A stretch of DNA of 64,000 nt. Origin: Nectonema munidae. Its lineage: Eukaryota; Nematomorpha; Nectonematoida; Nectonematidae. The stretch covers positions 18,298 through 82,297 of the forward strand of contig JAUIRK010000056.1 in NCBI GenBank assembly GCA_030549495.1, written 5' to 3'. Made by a program: the position numbers and the translations under genes. A model generated the notes under the pieces. It saw only the letters and a program-made list of their open reading frames with translations. It was not told the DNA's origin and ran no database searches. Below are positions 1-11,505 of the stretch, piece by piece (the stretch's first letter is position 1; the number at the start of each line of letters is the position of its first letter).

Positions 1-2700
1 ACTAAAGTAAAGACTTGAAGCTCTGTAAAACAGACAAAAATATGCTAAATAAAATGTCTTTTTTCTAGATACTATTTTTAATATCAGCATTTAATTGATC
101 TTAAATTTGGCTATTAAAAGAAATATTGATAAGTTTGAAATTATTTTAAAATTAAGGTAAAATGAGAAAATACTTATCATTTAACTAGCATTAATTTTCA
201 TTTAACTGGCTTGTTAATAAAAAGTTATTTACTAATTAAATTTGTAATATATGGAAAATTTAGTATCGAATTAGTAAAATACATCAATAACTCATCTAAT
301 TCCGAAGTTTGCTATACAACGATTGTGAGTCAAAACGCCCGAAACCAAAACGCCACGAAACCAAAATGCCCAAAAAGAATAAACGTGCGAAAACCAATAT
401 CCATAAAAAAACAAAATTTTTTATTAAATTATTTTATTTTTCAAAATAAATTTTTAATTTTTCAAAGAAATTTTTAACTTTTTAAACTATTTTTTATTTG
501 TTTTGTATCAAGATATAAACACTACTTCAGATTTAATTATTTTATTTTTTAAATACATAGAGTTTTAGGGGTCTTTTAAATCAAAATATGTTTTTGAATG
601 AAGTTTCTCTAGGCCTATATTCTTGTTCCAATTGACTTAAAATTACTCTAGAAATTCCAACATCTATTTGAACAAATTTTATTCTCTCTGAATGATTGAT
701 TTCAAGCCTAACAAATATCACAACATATTTCTAGATGATTTTTGGAATGTAAGCAATTTTTTAGGTACTCTTAATTGTCCCAGTGTTTCCGAAAGATTTC
801 AGCTCATTGACTCTTTTTAGTCAAAATGCCCAAGAAATGAGACGACCGAACACCAAAATGCTCAAAAACTAAAATGCAATTTACCATAGTAATTTATAGA
901 AGTTTTTTTTACCTGTCAGAAAATCGAACAACTTTTATTATTAAATATTAAGCTTAAAATTATGCCCCCAAAATTTTGTAAGTTTTTGGTCTATAAATTT
1001 TGTTTTTTTAAAGTAATTTTTCGTAGTTTTGAATAGTTCACAATGTTATAGCATCACAAAGGAAGGATGAATTTTTAAATTTGTTTAAAAAACTTCTGCT
1101 GGCGGATTTTTGACTGAAACGGAAGTAAATAATAATAATAATCCCATAAATAGTTTCTGTGTCACCTACATCACATCCTTTTCTTTGTGTGTCACTATAC
1201 ATTTATATATTTGTATAGATATTAATGTATTTATCTTTTAGGAAAGACTTTACATAACTATACAAATTCGTACGGCTGTTTTTTTTGGCATAATCTCATT
1301 AAGATTGATCAAGGATTTCCTATGTTATAGAGCAAATTCCAGTTTTCTAGAATAAATTCAGATCTAAGAATTTCTAACGTAAAACTTATTATATTTATGG
1401 GTTCTATGTATCGTAGATTAGGAAAATAACAAAAAAAATTTGATCAGATTTTGTCTTGAAAATTTTTAGAAATACCTAAACATCTTCTGAACGAAATAAA
1501 ATTTGAGAATAAAATTTTACATAAGAATAGAAATTTATAGAGAGGTTCTTTTGACCCTAATATCATTGAGATTGATTGAGGATTTCATAAATTTCAGATC
1601 AAGTTCACGTTTTTATAACCAGCCGAGAACTTCTAAGTTATAAGATTTAAAGGCTTTATTCTTTGGACATAGGGGTTGCAGACAAAATAGATAACGAAAT
1701 TACATTGATAATTTGAACTTGTTTTCATATTTTTCTAAAAACTTCATTCTAAAATGTTCTGAATCCAAAATTTTTTGAGAGAATAGAATAATATTGCCCT
1801 CTAAATTTTTGCAAAAAGTTTGAGCTAATTCTGAGGCAAAAATATTTGAAGTTTAAAATGTTCAGAACTTTAGATTTAAAGTTCAGAACAAGATCCCATT
1901 TAGTTCTGACACTAAAGAACATTCAGAGAACCTATATATAAAGTATCAAGTTGATTTGATTTGAAATGGAGAAATTCCAAAAAAGTTTCAAAGTTTTAGA
2001 ATTAAAATTTCAGAACTTTGTCAAAAAGGCAATGTGAAATTTTAATCTGGCCTTACTTTCACTTCCAGCTTTTCACCATTATCTACCTTATTTCAAGAAT
2101 TTTCTATCCATTTCAAAAACCTATATTTCGTTACCTTCATGTTTTTTCAGTTCTTTCAAATTTTTTAACACAAATGAGCAAAAAAAACAGCAAGTCATTA
2201 TTTTTTATTTCACTTTTCAATTTAACAATTTCTACATAATTTCTCGTGATAATTATTTTGAGCCCGATTTTATCAGCTTTTAAGTTAAATAAATGTTAAA
2301 ATTTGTTCAAAAATAAGCAAAGCCTTTACAAGCAAATGCTTGGGAGGGGCATAATCATTAGATTCAAAAAGAAGACATTGCAAAGTTAACAAAAATTTTT
2401 TTTGATTTTTTCAGTTTCTTTTAAATGAAAAGGAGGGTAACCTAGTAGAATATATCAAGAAATTAAATTACTAAGGGCAATTTTTTGGTACATGGAATGT
2501 TAAATCGGAGCTAGAGACTAGCATAATGATTATATTATTATTTCAGATGAAGCTCTAGATAAATTAAGTGTTTGGATATAATCATCGATCTATTTGTTCA
2601 TTTCTTTGATGTGTATTTTTCCTTTTGAAGTTTAATAGACTTGACTTTTTCAATGCATTTAAAGTTTTGTGGAGAATTCTAATTGGATGCTTTGCTTTGC
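1..2700. other. AT-rich gene-free stretch
   Basis: I see no gene here. The stretch is AT-rich, and its open frames are short, low in complexity and unlike any family I know. A short phrase resembling ACCAAAATGCCCAAAA recurs around 330-380 and 820-880. It suggests an old, diverged tandem or interspersed repeat. No splice-bounded coding exon is evident. Confidence 0.5.
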
Positions 2701-2714
2701 GCGTTTGACCTTTA

Positions 2715-2838
2715 GCCTAACACTGGTGTCCCGAAAAATCAAAATTGTCTGCTTTAAATACATAAAATTCCATTGAACAAGAAATCAGAGGATTCGTGTT
2801 AAAAATTCTGGCGCTCAAATTCAAAATGTATGTAAATA
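2715..2838. repeat. MITE fragment, related to the copy at 4317-4440
   Basis: About 110 bp match the repeat at 4317-4440. Both share a GGTGTCC-type left part, a middle resembling AAATTCCATTGAA, and a right part ending in a GCGCTCAA or CCTCAAGG-like end. The terminal TTAA is not clean here, so this is an older copy. It carries no coding capacity. Confidence 0.5.
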
Positions 2839-3413
2839 CTTTGCTGACGTGTCTTCCGCTAAAGTCAAATGAAAATTGATGCGCCATTTCTTTCATCCAA
2901 GCATAAAATTGATTAACTTTTGATTAAACGTTAAAGATAGGCGATTGCGTTTACGCCATCAAATCAAGAGTGGGAGAAAGTTTTGATTAAAATTCTTCAT
3001 CAAGCAAAGTTTCATTACTGTCGAGAGGAGTGAGAAATTTTACTGGTGCATGCAATATTTAGTACACATATTTCTTTCTCTCGTTACTATTCCATTGTGC
3101 GAGTCAGAGTGGATGAAGTATAAGATACGTAAATATATAATTAGATTTTATTGCCTGTAAAAGTATTCTAATGTTGTGAAAGTGTATAATGTATAAACAT
3201 GATAAAACAGACAGTGTATGCAGTATATATAATTTAGAGCTACTGCTTGTATTGATTACTACAAAATTCCTATAAAAGCATTAAACTTATAAAAGTAAAT
3301 TTTCCTTTACTTTACTTTTTTGCGTTATCCTCTATATACGATGTACATATATTCCATAAATTAGTAAGTGCGGATAAAAAATTATAGTGTAGCAAGTAAC
3401 GAGGAAAAAATCA

Positions 3414-3555
3414 ATGAGATTGTTCTCCGTAAAAACACTAAAACGCCTCTCTTTTATTCAAAAAATTCTCAAGTTCTTGGATGAAAATGCTCCCGTGCGT
3501 AACTTGATAAATAAGTATAATCAACACCGCATTTCTTCAAAACCTCTTTTAATTG
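3414..3555 (+). CDS. candidate first coding exon of an unidentified gene
   Basis: An ATG opens 47 codons rich in Leu, Lys and Ile, starting MRLFSVKTLKR and ending SSKPLLIG. It runs straight into a strong donor (G|GTAAGT) at 3556, phase 1. Base composition is richer in GC and more codon-like than the surroundings. An acceptor at 3662-3663 would join in phase to GVSVTFK and then stop at 3683, giving a peptide of about 54 residues. The real gene may instead continue elsewhere. The basic, hydrophobic start could be a mitochondrial presequence, which is inference only. I do not recognise the family. Confidence 0.35.
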
Positions 3556-3663
3556 GTAAGTTAATTAGTGTGTAAATTTGTTAATTAGAAAAAGTTAGTT
3601 AGATCATTTGGTTAAGTAAATCTATTTTTTATCAAAAAATTTTTCATTCCTTTTAAACAACAG
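3556..3663 (+). other. candidate intron after the 3414 exon
   Basis: A 108-bp AT-rich stretch bounded by GTAAGT and a pyrimidine-poor ACAG. It follows the candidate exon at 3414-3555. The phase-1 join encodes only seven further residues before a stop. The donor is convincing; the acceptor is only one possibility. Confidence 0.3.
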
Positions 3664-4087
3664 GAGTTTCAGTTACTTTCAAATAATAGCAAGCCCAAAT
3701 CAAGCTTGAGGCGGCATCTTCAAAAGCTCTAAAAATTAAAAATTTTCAAAATAACTGAAAAATGAAAAAAAAGTATAGATAAATATATGCTGAAGTATTC
3801 AGTATCTCAGCACAGATTCACTCAGAGAAGAAACTCAGGTAGTCCCCGCGCCCGATTTCTCGTCGTCCTCTGAGAAATTTTTGAGCCCTGTACTTTATGC
3901 AAAAAATTTTTTTTGAGAACTTCTGTGTTTTTCTTTGACTTCTTTGAGTATTCGCCGAAATATTCTTTATATACAGGATTTTTGGATAAAGTCACTGTTG
4001 CAAACAATTACGTAGTTGTTGCATTTTCTCAATTGGCTTTCAAAATTTTTATAACTGGTGAAAAAGGATATAAAATATTGTTTCCCG

Positions 4088-4190
4088 TAAAATATATAAA
4101 TGTATACACTTTCGTAAAGTTCAGGAACAATTAATATCAGTTTTGCCCCCCTCCCCCTCTCCTGTACTTAGAGTCTAGCGACGTCGCTGG
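4088..4190. repeat. interspersed repeat, copy 1 (partner 35730-35835)
   Basis: This stretch shares the phrase ATATATAAATGTATACAC, then AATCAGTTTTGCC, a C-rich tract and a CTGTACTT or CCGTACTT end with the segment at 35730-35835. Both copies are diverged. The family is not recognised. The C-rich tract is unusual in this AT-rich window. Confidence 0.5.
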
Positions 4191-4210
4191 TCACAAGACT
4201 ATTGAAAATA

Positions 4211-4294
4211 CAGTGAAACCTCGAGTATCCGAATTTTCGCCTATCTGAACAATTTCTTTGCTCTGAACCTGTTCGCACACTTGAGGTTCTACTG
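4211..4294. mobile_element. Tc1/mariner-pogo type MITE with TA duplication
   Basis: An 84-bp element flanked by TA on both sides (4209-4210, 4295-4296). The left end reads CAGTGAAACCTCGAG and the right end, reverse-complemented, reads CAGTAGAACCTCAAG, so the ends are imperfect inverted repeats. The CAGT...ACCTCG signature is that of pogo/Tigger-class elements, like the full Tigger at 39444-41658. There is no coding capacity. Confidence 0.7.
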
Positions 4295-4316
4295 TACTCT
4301 GATACAGTTTCTTTTT

Positions 4317-4444
4317 TACCCTTTGAGGACTAGTGGGAAACCGGTGTCCTAAGAAATTGAAATCGCCAGCTTTAGATATATAAAGTTCCATTGAAAAAGA
4401 AAGTATACGAATAGTCGCCCTCAACATTTTAGTCCTCAAGGCGA
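4317..4444. mobile_element. TTAA-type MITE, TTGAGGACTA ends
   Basis: The left end reads CCCTTTGAGGACTAG and the right end, reverse-complemented, reads GCCTTGAGGACTAAAA. This is an inverted repeat sharing TTGAGGACTA. The left flank is TTAC, a decayed TTAA. The internal sequence matches 2715-2838, and the end type matches the shorter element at 18764-18839. It is probably mobilised by a piggyBac-type transposase, judging from TTAA and the CCC start. Confidence 0.55.
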
Positions 4445-6522
4445 GATAACAGTGAGGGTAAATATAGGATATGTGAGTGTATTCATATTATCGTGTTACT
4501 TTTCAATAGGAAATTTTATTAAAGTTAACATTTTGGTGTTTCCGTCCCCTAATTCTGTTCCAATCAACACATAAACGGTAAGTGGACAATTTCAGCTCAA
4601 CCAGGCAGCTGGTCAACGCTCAAACGCCTTCATATTGCAAGTTATCAGTGGTCTGGCAGGACCAAGATGGAGACAACATTTCTTATGCGTCTTGCAAAAC
4701 TCTTTTAATTTTAAAAAAGTTGGAGAAATTTTTTAACAAAGACATTCCCTTTCCAAGTCATTCGCACCTAAATTTGTAATTTCGTATCCAAAAGTTAAAA
4801 AAACTGCGCATGAAACTTCTAAAACTCGGTAAGTTATATCTTGCGTAAGAAATGTCCTGCATCGATTTAAAAATCTTGAAACTTCAAATAACATACTTAT
4901 AATAATCAAAATTTTTAGTATATTTTATATGCATACTATAATTTATTCGTGGTTAATATTTTGTTATGTAAGTGCTTATAGCAAATAAAATAATAAATGG
5001 TAGCTTCTATCAACTCTTCATCCTATTGAGATTTAGGAAAAAAGTATTAAAAATCATGAAAGATGGTCCCCTGTGTTCAACGTCTTGATGTTTTTGGAAG
5101 ATTTTATGTTTAATACTAGTAAAATATTTGAAAACGAGAAAATGAAATATTTTATTTATAGAGGGAATATCTAAATTTTTTCAAATAAAATTTTTTGGAG
5201 TAAACGATAGAAAGAGTAATAATAAATATAGTAATAATAACTATTTGGATTGCAGTAATTTTAAGAAAAATCATAGTAAGGGGTTAAATTGTCAAAAATA
5301 ATTTTTTTACAAGAAGCTGGCAAAAAAAGTTTGGAAAATTTTGGTTCAGTGGAAATATATAATAAGTTTAGATGTGAGCTGAACTTTTAGAAAGTTGAAA
5401 AAAGGCGACAAAAATGTTCATACATTGTATTGACAAGTATTCAAAGTAGCAGTTAGAAATATTTATAAGCATAGACCCGTTATTTTTTACAAACATTTCG
5501 TATTACTTTTCAAAATTTTAGGCAAACTGATAAAAATTTGCGTTCATTGAATAAAAAATTTATCTTTAAAGAATCTATTATTACAAAAATTCGATTCCGG
5601 CTCCAAGCACTTAAAAAAAGCCGACTCCAACTCCCAAATTTTATTAGATATCACCTTTAAAATTTAAAAGCTTTCTCCAGCGAATGCGAATTCGACTCTG
5701 CAACCTTGATTAAAATACTTGTTGGAAATAAAATTATGCTGACCCTTCTTTTGTCAAAATTATTTGAGATGAATCTTATTTAAAACAACAGATGTGACTA
5801 AAACGTCGACCATTAGTCAGAATGCGGAGAAAGAAATCTTAACTCGCCAATAACTTAGGCGAGTTTAGAATGTGGGCGACTTATCCAAAATACATGGTAA
5901 TGATTTCTTATCAAATTTGTAATACAAATCTAAATATGCACTGATTATTATTCTATTTTGACGATAAATTTTTCAACATATTCCAAGCTTCATTTTATGA
6001 AATGGGATTGAATGTATTGAAAACTTACATATGTAACTGGTGGGCTTTTGAGCTAACTTTTTTGATGGGATTAAGGGCAGGTATACAACGAAGGAAGTAC
6101 AAAGTTCTCGAATCGATGTGTCACCTTGCCTGTGTATGATGATGTTGCATTAGAATTGATCGATATAAAAGATGATAAAATTAGATAAATCTTTTTTTGG
6201 TTCAGTCCTGCAACAAGAGAAGAAAGATATCGAATGTTTATTTGAGAAAACAAAAATTCATCTGTGATATTTTGGAAAACGAATGTTTGTGTACATTGCG
6301 AGCTTTAATTTGTTTTGCTTAGCTTTTATATATGAAAATGCGTTGAAATATTTCTCTTTTTTCTCAAAGCAGCCTTTTCTCTTTCGCCTTTTGCGTAAGT
6401 TATGGTTTAAGCGATTACATCAGCTTTTATACAAACAAATTATCATTTCGTATAATGAATGTAGAGTTTTTTTGATACATTGCAGATTATTAATTCGCCC
6501 TCATTGATATGAAAATATTGCC
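4445..6522. other. gene-free AT-rich stretch
   Basis: I find no supported gene. A degenerate CCGACTCCAACTCC-like motif occurs around 5590-5700. Its complement recurs near 12390 and 18610-18690, so it is probably a dispersed low-complexity repeat. The short open frame at 4582-4779 resembles nothing I know. Confidence 0.45.
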
Positions 6523-6630
6523 TTAACCCATTTATGGCCAATGTTCCCATTTTGGAACATAAGTAATTTCCTCTTCGTCTGCTTTTTTCAATGACTTTGA
6601 ATATAAATCGTCTGCGTTATTTTTCCTGAA
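6523..6630 (+). mobile_element. TTAA-type MITE, CGTCTGCGTT family, partial
   Basis: Starts at TTAA followed by CCCATTTATGGCCAAT and GGAACATAAGTAATTTC. It then carries the family core with CTTCGTCTGC and AATCGTCTGCGTT. The same core occurs at 15085-15221 and, inverted, at 12456-12592. After about 6630 the similarity fades, so the right end is lost or too diverged. Confidence 0.65.
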
Positions 6631-8972
6631 AGATATCATTGCTGTCTTTGGAGAAAGTTATATTTGAGGATTTTTATTTGTTTTTTTAAGTATATAAAAT
6701 ACCCAATGTTAGCAATTCTTTCTACGGATAAATCTTTGGGATTATATTTTGGGTGCACCCTCTGTCAGTGTAAGTATGTGTGAATGGGTGATTTCATGTC
6801 TCTTGTGTAAAATAAAATAATTGGTTAAAGGCATAATAGTTAAATACCCATTGAAAATTGAAAAGAAAATATTTAAGGAAACAGTGGTCTTTCATTCTGA
6901 GATATTTTCGTGGGATCCAAATGTGGGCAACAAGTTATATAGCTTAGATCTTAGTGGTCGGATTTAAATTTTTTTGTCTGCCGGTTCTGTTACAAAAAAG
7001 TCAAATTTGTCAGCAAATAAGCTGATCAATTTTGATTATTTCCCAATAAAATTTTAAAAGAATCATTAAACAAGCATCATTATGATGATGTGGGTGCTTA
7101 TCGCCGAACTCACAAAATTCCGTGAGACGTTTCTAACGAACCGCTGCGAACCGGCTGAATCCCACTACTATTCTTATGTAATATACATGACGTGAATCAA
7201 TTACTTGTCTATAAACCGCATTCGACATGTTGATTGCATTTTATTCTATTATCTTATTCAACGCTTCTATCATCCTAAAAAAATATTAAATTTTATCTTT
7301 CAGAATTTCGGATCACAATGTTTCACATTTATCTTGCACATAAATAGTGTTGAAATTTTTGTTATCAAATTTTATAGTTGGCAGATTCAATCATCCCTTG
7401 ATCAAAATTAGATATCCTTGATCCAATCATCCCTTGTTCGATTTCGGTTGGTGTCATCTCTATCATCTGTGTGGAAGAAACCTCGTCACTTAGATCTTTC
7501 TTGGAAGAAATTCAAAAGTAACTTCAGAAAAATTAATTAAAGAAAATATTGATTTATATGTACAAATAAAAAACTTTTTATTTTTGAAATATTCCAATTA
7601 CTATTCATATGTTCTTTAGAAGTTTAGGAGTATTGATTAGAATCAGAATCAATTCAAATAACGGAAAGGATCCAAACTATCATGCCAATCCGAAAATATA
7701 ATACTTTCAAAAAAAAGAGGTAAAGGTAAATCAAAAGTATACTGACCAAATAATCTTTACAAATATAGTTAATCAAATAATCAAATGACGTCAGTATAAA
7801 TAAATACAAAAAATAAAGAAATTTTATGTCATGTGAAAAGTGAATGTTTTGTTTCAATATCTGAAATATAATATGATTGAATGTATAAATATGTAATTTA
7901 CAACAGAAGTCAAAATTGATCTGATGATATAACTGAAACAAACATGCTTTTTGAAAAAATAAAAGTATTTTAGTTTTTTTAATCAACAATAGCAACTGAA
8001 TGAATAAATAAGGTCACAAGTTTTGAAAGAAAAATATTCAGTAGTTTGTTTGTTATTTACATTCAATCTCCTTGTCAAATAAACCCTAAAAGTAATCGGA
8101 GATTAAGTTTAGAGTTGCACAGATTTTTCGACAAGCAATAGGTTTTCGGCTTTTTTGAAGATTAATTGGTATCACCCATTTTGCGGATTGGTATCACCCA
8201 TTTTGCGGATTAAGGCGTGATAATAATCGCCATTTTGCATTCTAATTGTGTTGTTTTAACGCTAGTAAATGAATAATGAATGCATTTCTGGCAGACATTT
8301 GCCTAAAGAAATGAAGATTAACCAAAATTCAAAAGTGACTTAAAAATTTTTTCCCGATATATCTTGTTAACGGCAATTAAATTAGCCGTACTGATGCAAG
8401 TTGGATAAAAACTAAAAATTATTATCTTTTAATATTGATGAGTGAGGGGTAATGATGAAAGTTGACAAAAAGATATGAGAATAATATTAATCTTATGAAT
8501 TCATTATAATATTGCTATTATGGATTAAGATTTTCCTAGGGAAATTTTTCGATATATGATTTTTACTAAGAGTTCTTTAGCTGAGAAAAGCTTGTGAGTT
8601 GTTGTTAGAAAGCGTAAATCATCGTTAAACATGACAGCATAAGTTCTCAAAACCACTGATCGCTTTTTTTATATTCAAATGGGAATAGTTCAATAAACAT
8701 TGGAGAGAAATAAGTATTCCTTTATTATTATTCACTTTACTTTCAAGCACAAACACTTTCACAAAGACTTTCCAATCAATTTTTTACTTTTTTAAAAAGA
8801 TATGCTGTGATAACCGCGTAGCGAGTAACTTTTCTGTTTAATTTTTTTAAACTAGCTGCTGACTTACTTTTGTTTTAAAAAACTTTGAAATAAGATGAAT
8901 CAATCATCTAATCAACGTCCATTCATTTTAATTTTTTTCAAATTTATCACAAACTTGATATTTATTTAAATA
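6631..8972. other. gene-free AT-rich stretch
   Basis: I see no host gene here. The 113-codon minus-strand frame at 7654-7995 is Phe/Leu/Ile/Tyr-rich and looks like chance AT-rich sequence. At 8168-8212 a 22-bp unit (ATTGGTATCACCCATTTTG plus CGG) occurs twice in tandem. A phrase like ATCATCCCTTGATC repeats near 7390-7435. Confidence 0.45.
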
Positions 8973-9260
8973 TTGAATTTACAATTTTTAATATTTTATA
9001 TTACCGTGAAATGTTCGTGCGGAAAATTCATCCGGTCACCTAAAAAAACATGGACTACGGCTACTCATTTAGAGAATGGTTTTCAAACGATTTTGTTTCA
9101 GGAGTTAGAAAAATTGGAGATCTCATTCAGATTTCCTATTCTTGTTCTTAGCTGCAAACAAGCTTTGCTTATACAACTATTGGATCAAGGAATAATAGCA
9201 ACTCTCAAAGCATACTTTCTAAGGTGTCCAATTTTAAAAAAGAACCGTTAAGTGAGAATC
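8973..9260 (+). pseudogene. decayed Tigger/pogo transposase fragment
   Basis: The frame ending at 9251 contains LIQLLDQGIIATLKAY followed by FLR. This matches the conserved block around the third catalytic Asp of Tigger transposases (LIQPMDQGVIATFKAY in well-known members). The catalytic MDQ is LDQ here. The rest of the frame is not recognisably Tigger and the helix-turn-helix part is absent, so this is a small remnant of a pogo-class element. It is a different copy from the one at 39444-41658. Confidence 0.7.
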
Positions 9261-9942
9261 ATCAGGAAAAACAAATAAGTTCGTGTTTTGCGAAAATTTT
9301 CACTACCAAATAGCTAATAGCATGAAGTCAGAGAGAAAAACATGAAAGAAATTTTGAAAATACTTTCTCCTCACTTTTTTGATGACGTAGGATTAGAAAA
9401 ACGTCAGCAAATAGAATAAATTGAACAAGGGCGCACAAGGGTGACATTTTTATCGATAATTATTTCAGTGATTTAACAATTTTTAAAATAAAGTGGTTAT
9501 ATGAAAAAGAGTACCAAAATGTCTATAAAGATGCAATTATTACAAATGAATATAAAAAATCAAACAAAAGTAAGATGATGATAATGAAGGAGTTACTTCT
9601 ACGAAAACCAACAAGAAGCAAGTTATTTTAAATCTATCAAAAAGGAAAAATTTCAATCACTTTGAAGTAGACATGAAAAATTTTCTGAATCAGGAGATTG
9701 AGAGAAGTCCAAATGTTCCATCCAATTTAAATGAAAGCTCTTATTTGTCATCCACAAACTTATAGCAAAAGAAAAACAAGCCTAGCAAGCAAGAAACACA
9801 CTTTTAAAAAAAGCAGTTTAGTTGATAGAAAGTGAAGCAATGCAAAGAGTAGAAGGCGCCATCTTAGCCGTAATTTTTATATGCCTTCATTCCATTTATT
9901 TTTGTTTTATTGATATCAGTAACTCTTCTGATTATTATTGAA

Positions 9943-10105
9943 GGGCTGTAGGGATAAATTGGAGGGGGGGGGGCACAAGGCAAAGTTGAGGGGCCTGAAT
10001 ATTTTGATTTAAAATTGGGCAATTTAATGCTTTTAAAAATAAGTAATGAATAAATAAAACAATTATTTATAGAAAAAAACTGATCTCCTTCTAGCTACGG
10101 CCCTG
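9943..10105. mobile_element. possible hAT-like MITE (GGGCTGTAG / CTACGGCCCTG ends)
   Basis: The right end reads AGCTACGGCCCTG and the left end reads GGGCTGTAGGGATAAATTGG, a weak inverted repeat. A ten-base G run and GGGGCCTGAAT lie inside. Flanks ATTATTGA and GATTATTG are similar and could be an 8-bp target duplication. No coding capacity. The assignment to hAT rests only on end style. Confidence 0.35.
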
Positions 10106-10339
10106 GATTATTGATATCAATGATTTGCCCATGCTTTCAATTCACTTATTTTTTCGTTTTATTTTACTACAATAAGCTTATTATCAAAAATCATTTCTAT
10201 ATTTTCTTAAATTTTTTTAATTTTATCTCAAATAAAAATGAATTTCATTATATAAATTATCTCATAACCTGTACGGTTGAACGCGGGTAGACAACCTGAT
10301 TGTCATCTCCAACCTGTATACTACGATGGTTCATCTCCA

Positions 10340-10685
10340 TCCTGTCAGTTCATATTTTGCTAGATGTAAGATTTGATATACCTCATTCGGGGAGACGATG
10401 TTACATAAGTTATTACCTATATTTTTGCAATTTTTTTACGATATTAAATAATATATTTGTCAAATAATCAAAATAAAATTCTGTAATCAAAGAATCAAAA
10501 AATATTCTTTAAAAATTCAAAAAATATTAAACTTCTCTTCATATTTTGCTAGATGTAAGATTTGATATACCTCATACGATGTTACAAAAGTTATTACATA
10601 TATTTTTGCAATTTGCACGATTTTAAATAATATATTTGTTAAATAATTAAAATAAAATTCTGTAATCAAAAAATATTTATTCTTT
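10340..10685. repeat. tandem duplication, unit about 190 bp
   Basis: The segment starting TTCATATTTTGCTAGATG near 10350 recurs at about 10537 and continues through AAATTCTGTAATCAAA in both copies. The first copy carries an extra GGGGAGACG. Similarity is high but with several small indels. No coding capacity seen. Confidence 0.75.
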
Positions 10686-10689
10686 TCAA

Positions 10690-11334
10690 ATATATCGTTG
10701 GCTCCCGTTAATTTTAGTTTCCTATATGCATGATTTGATAAAAAATGATTAGAGAAAATAAAATAATAACCTTTATAAAGTTTGAAAAATGATATTTAGG
10801 GACATCACTAGTAAATCTGAGAATATTTAATTTTTCAGATGTCGAGGTCCGATCCTAACCGTCCCACAACTGGTTACGTCACAACAAATATCATCTATAT
10901 TTATTTAGACGTTTATTGTTTCTACCAAATTTTATTCTTATCTCTTCATCTCCGATCAGTGACCTAAATAAGAACAGTCAGCATAAAGATAGTAAAAGCG
11001 TTATTTGCTCAATTACTGGTGTGAGGAATGAATGCTAAAAGAAACAAATAAAAACTATTTACGCGTTGATATTTTTCCAGAACCTGGTCCTGGTGACATG
11101 TAAATGACACCAACCACCTACATGCGAAATTTAACGAAAGAATATATTTTCTAAGAAGTATATTAGTGCATAGCTGTTATCCTTTCATTTCATTCACACT
11201 TGCAAGCTAAATAAAATCAGTTGTCATAGACAGGCGATAAAATATATAGAAGCAAAAAGATATATTATTATTATCGTTAAATTGATTCATGTTATAAATA
11301 TTTAATGCTTAACATCTCATTTCAACAAAATTAG
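10690..11334. other. upstream region of the RASL10-like gene
   Basis: There is no open frame of note. The part 10840-11120 is richer in GC than its surroundings and could hold promoter or 5' untranslated exons of the downstream GTPase gene, but I cannot fix a transcription start. An acceptor-like AATTAG lies at 11329-11334, directly before the first coding exon. Confidence 0.35.
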
Positions 11335-11352
11335 GTTAAACGTTTGGATAGA

Positions 11353-11505
11353 ATGCTTGAGATCGCGCTACTCGGAGCCCCTGGAGTGGGAAAGAGTTCT
11401 ATCATTAGAAGATTCATTCAGAATGTTTACTCAAACGTGTACAATCCGAGTGAAGACGAGGAAAACATACAAGTGTATTATACCGCTATCGTCATAAACG
11501 ACAAA
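11353..11505 (+). CDS. RASL10-like exon A (P-loop)
   Basis: Encodes residues 1-51, including GAPGVGKSS and the region up to VINDK. It ends after a complete AAA codon at the donor GTAAGA, phase 0. The start Met is the first in the frame after the acceptor at 11333-11334. If an upstream exon exists, six extra in-frame residues precede it. Confidence 0.85.

Noticed and set aside
7654-7995. 113-codon minus-strand open frame
   Set aside because: Composition is Phe/Leu/Ile/Tyr-rich, with no motif, no splice context and no family resemblance; it is expected by chance in such AT-rich DNA.
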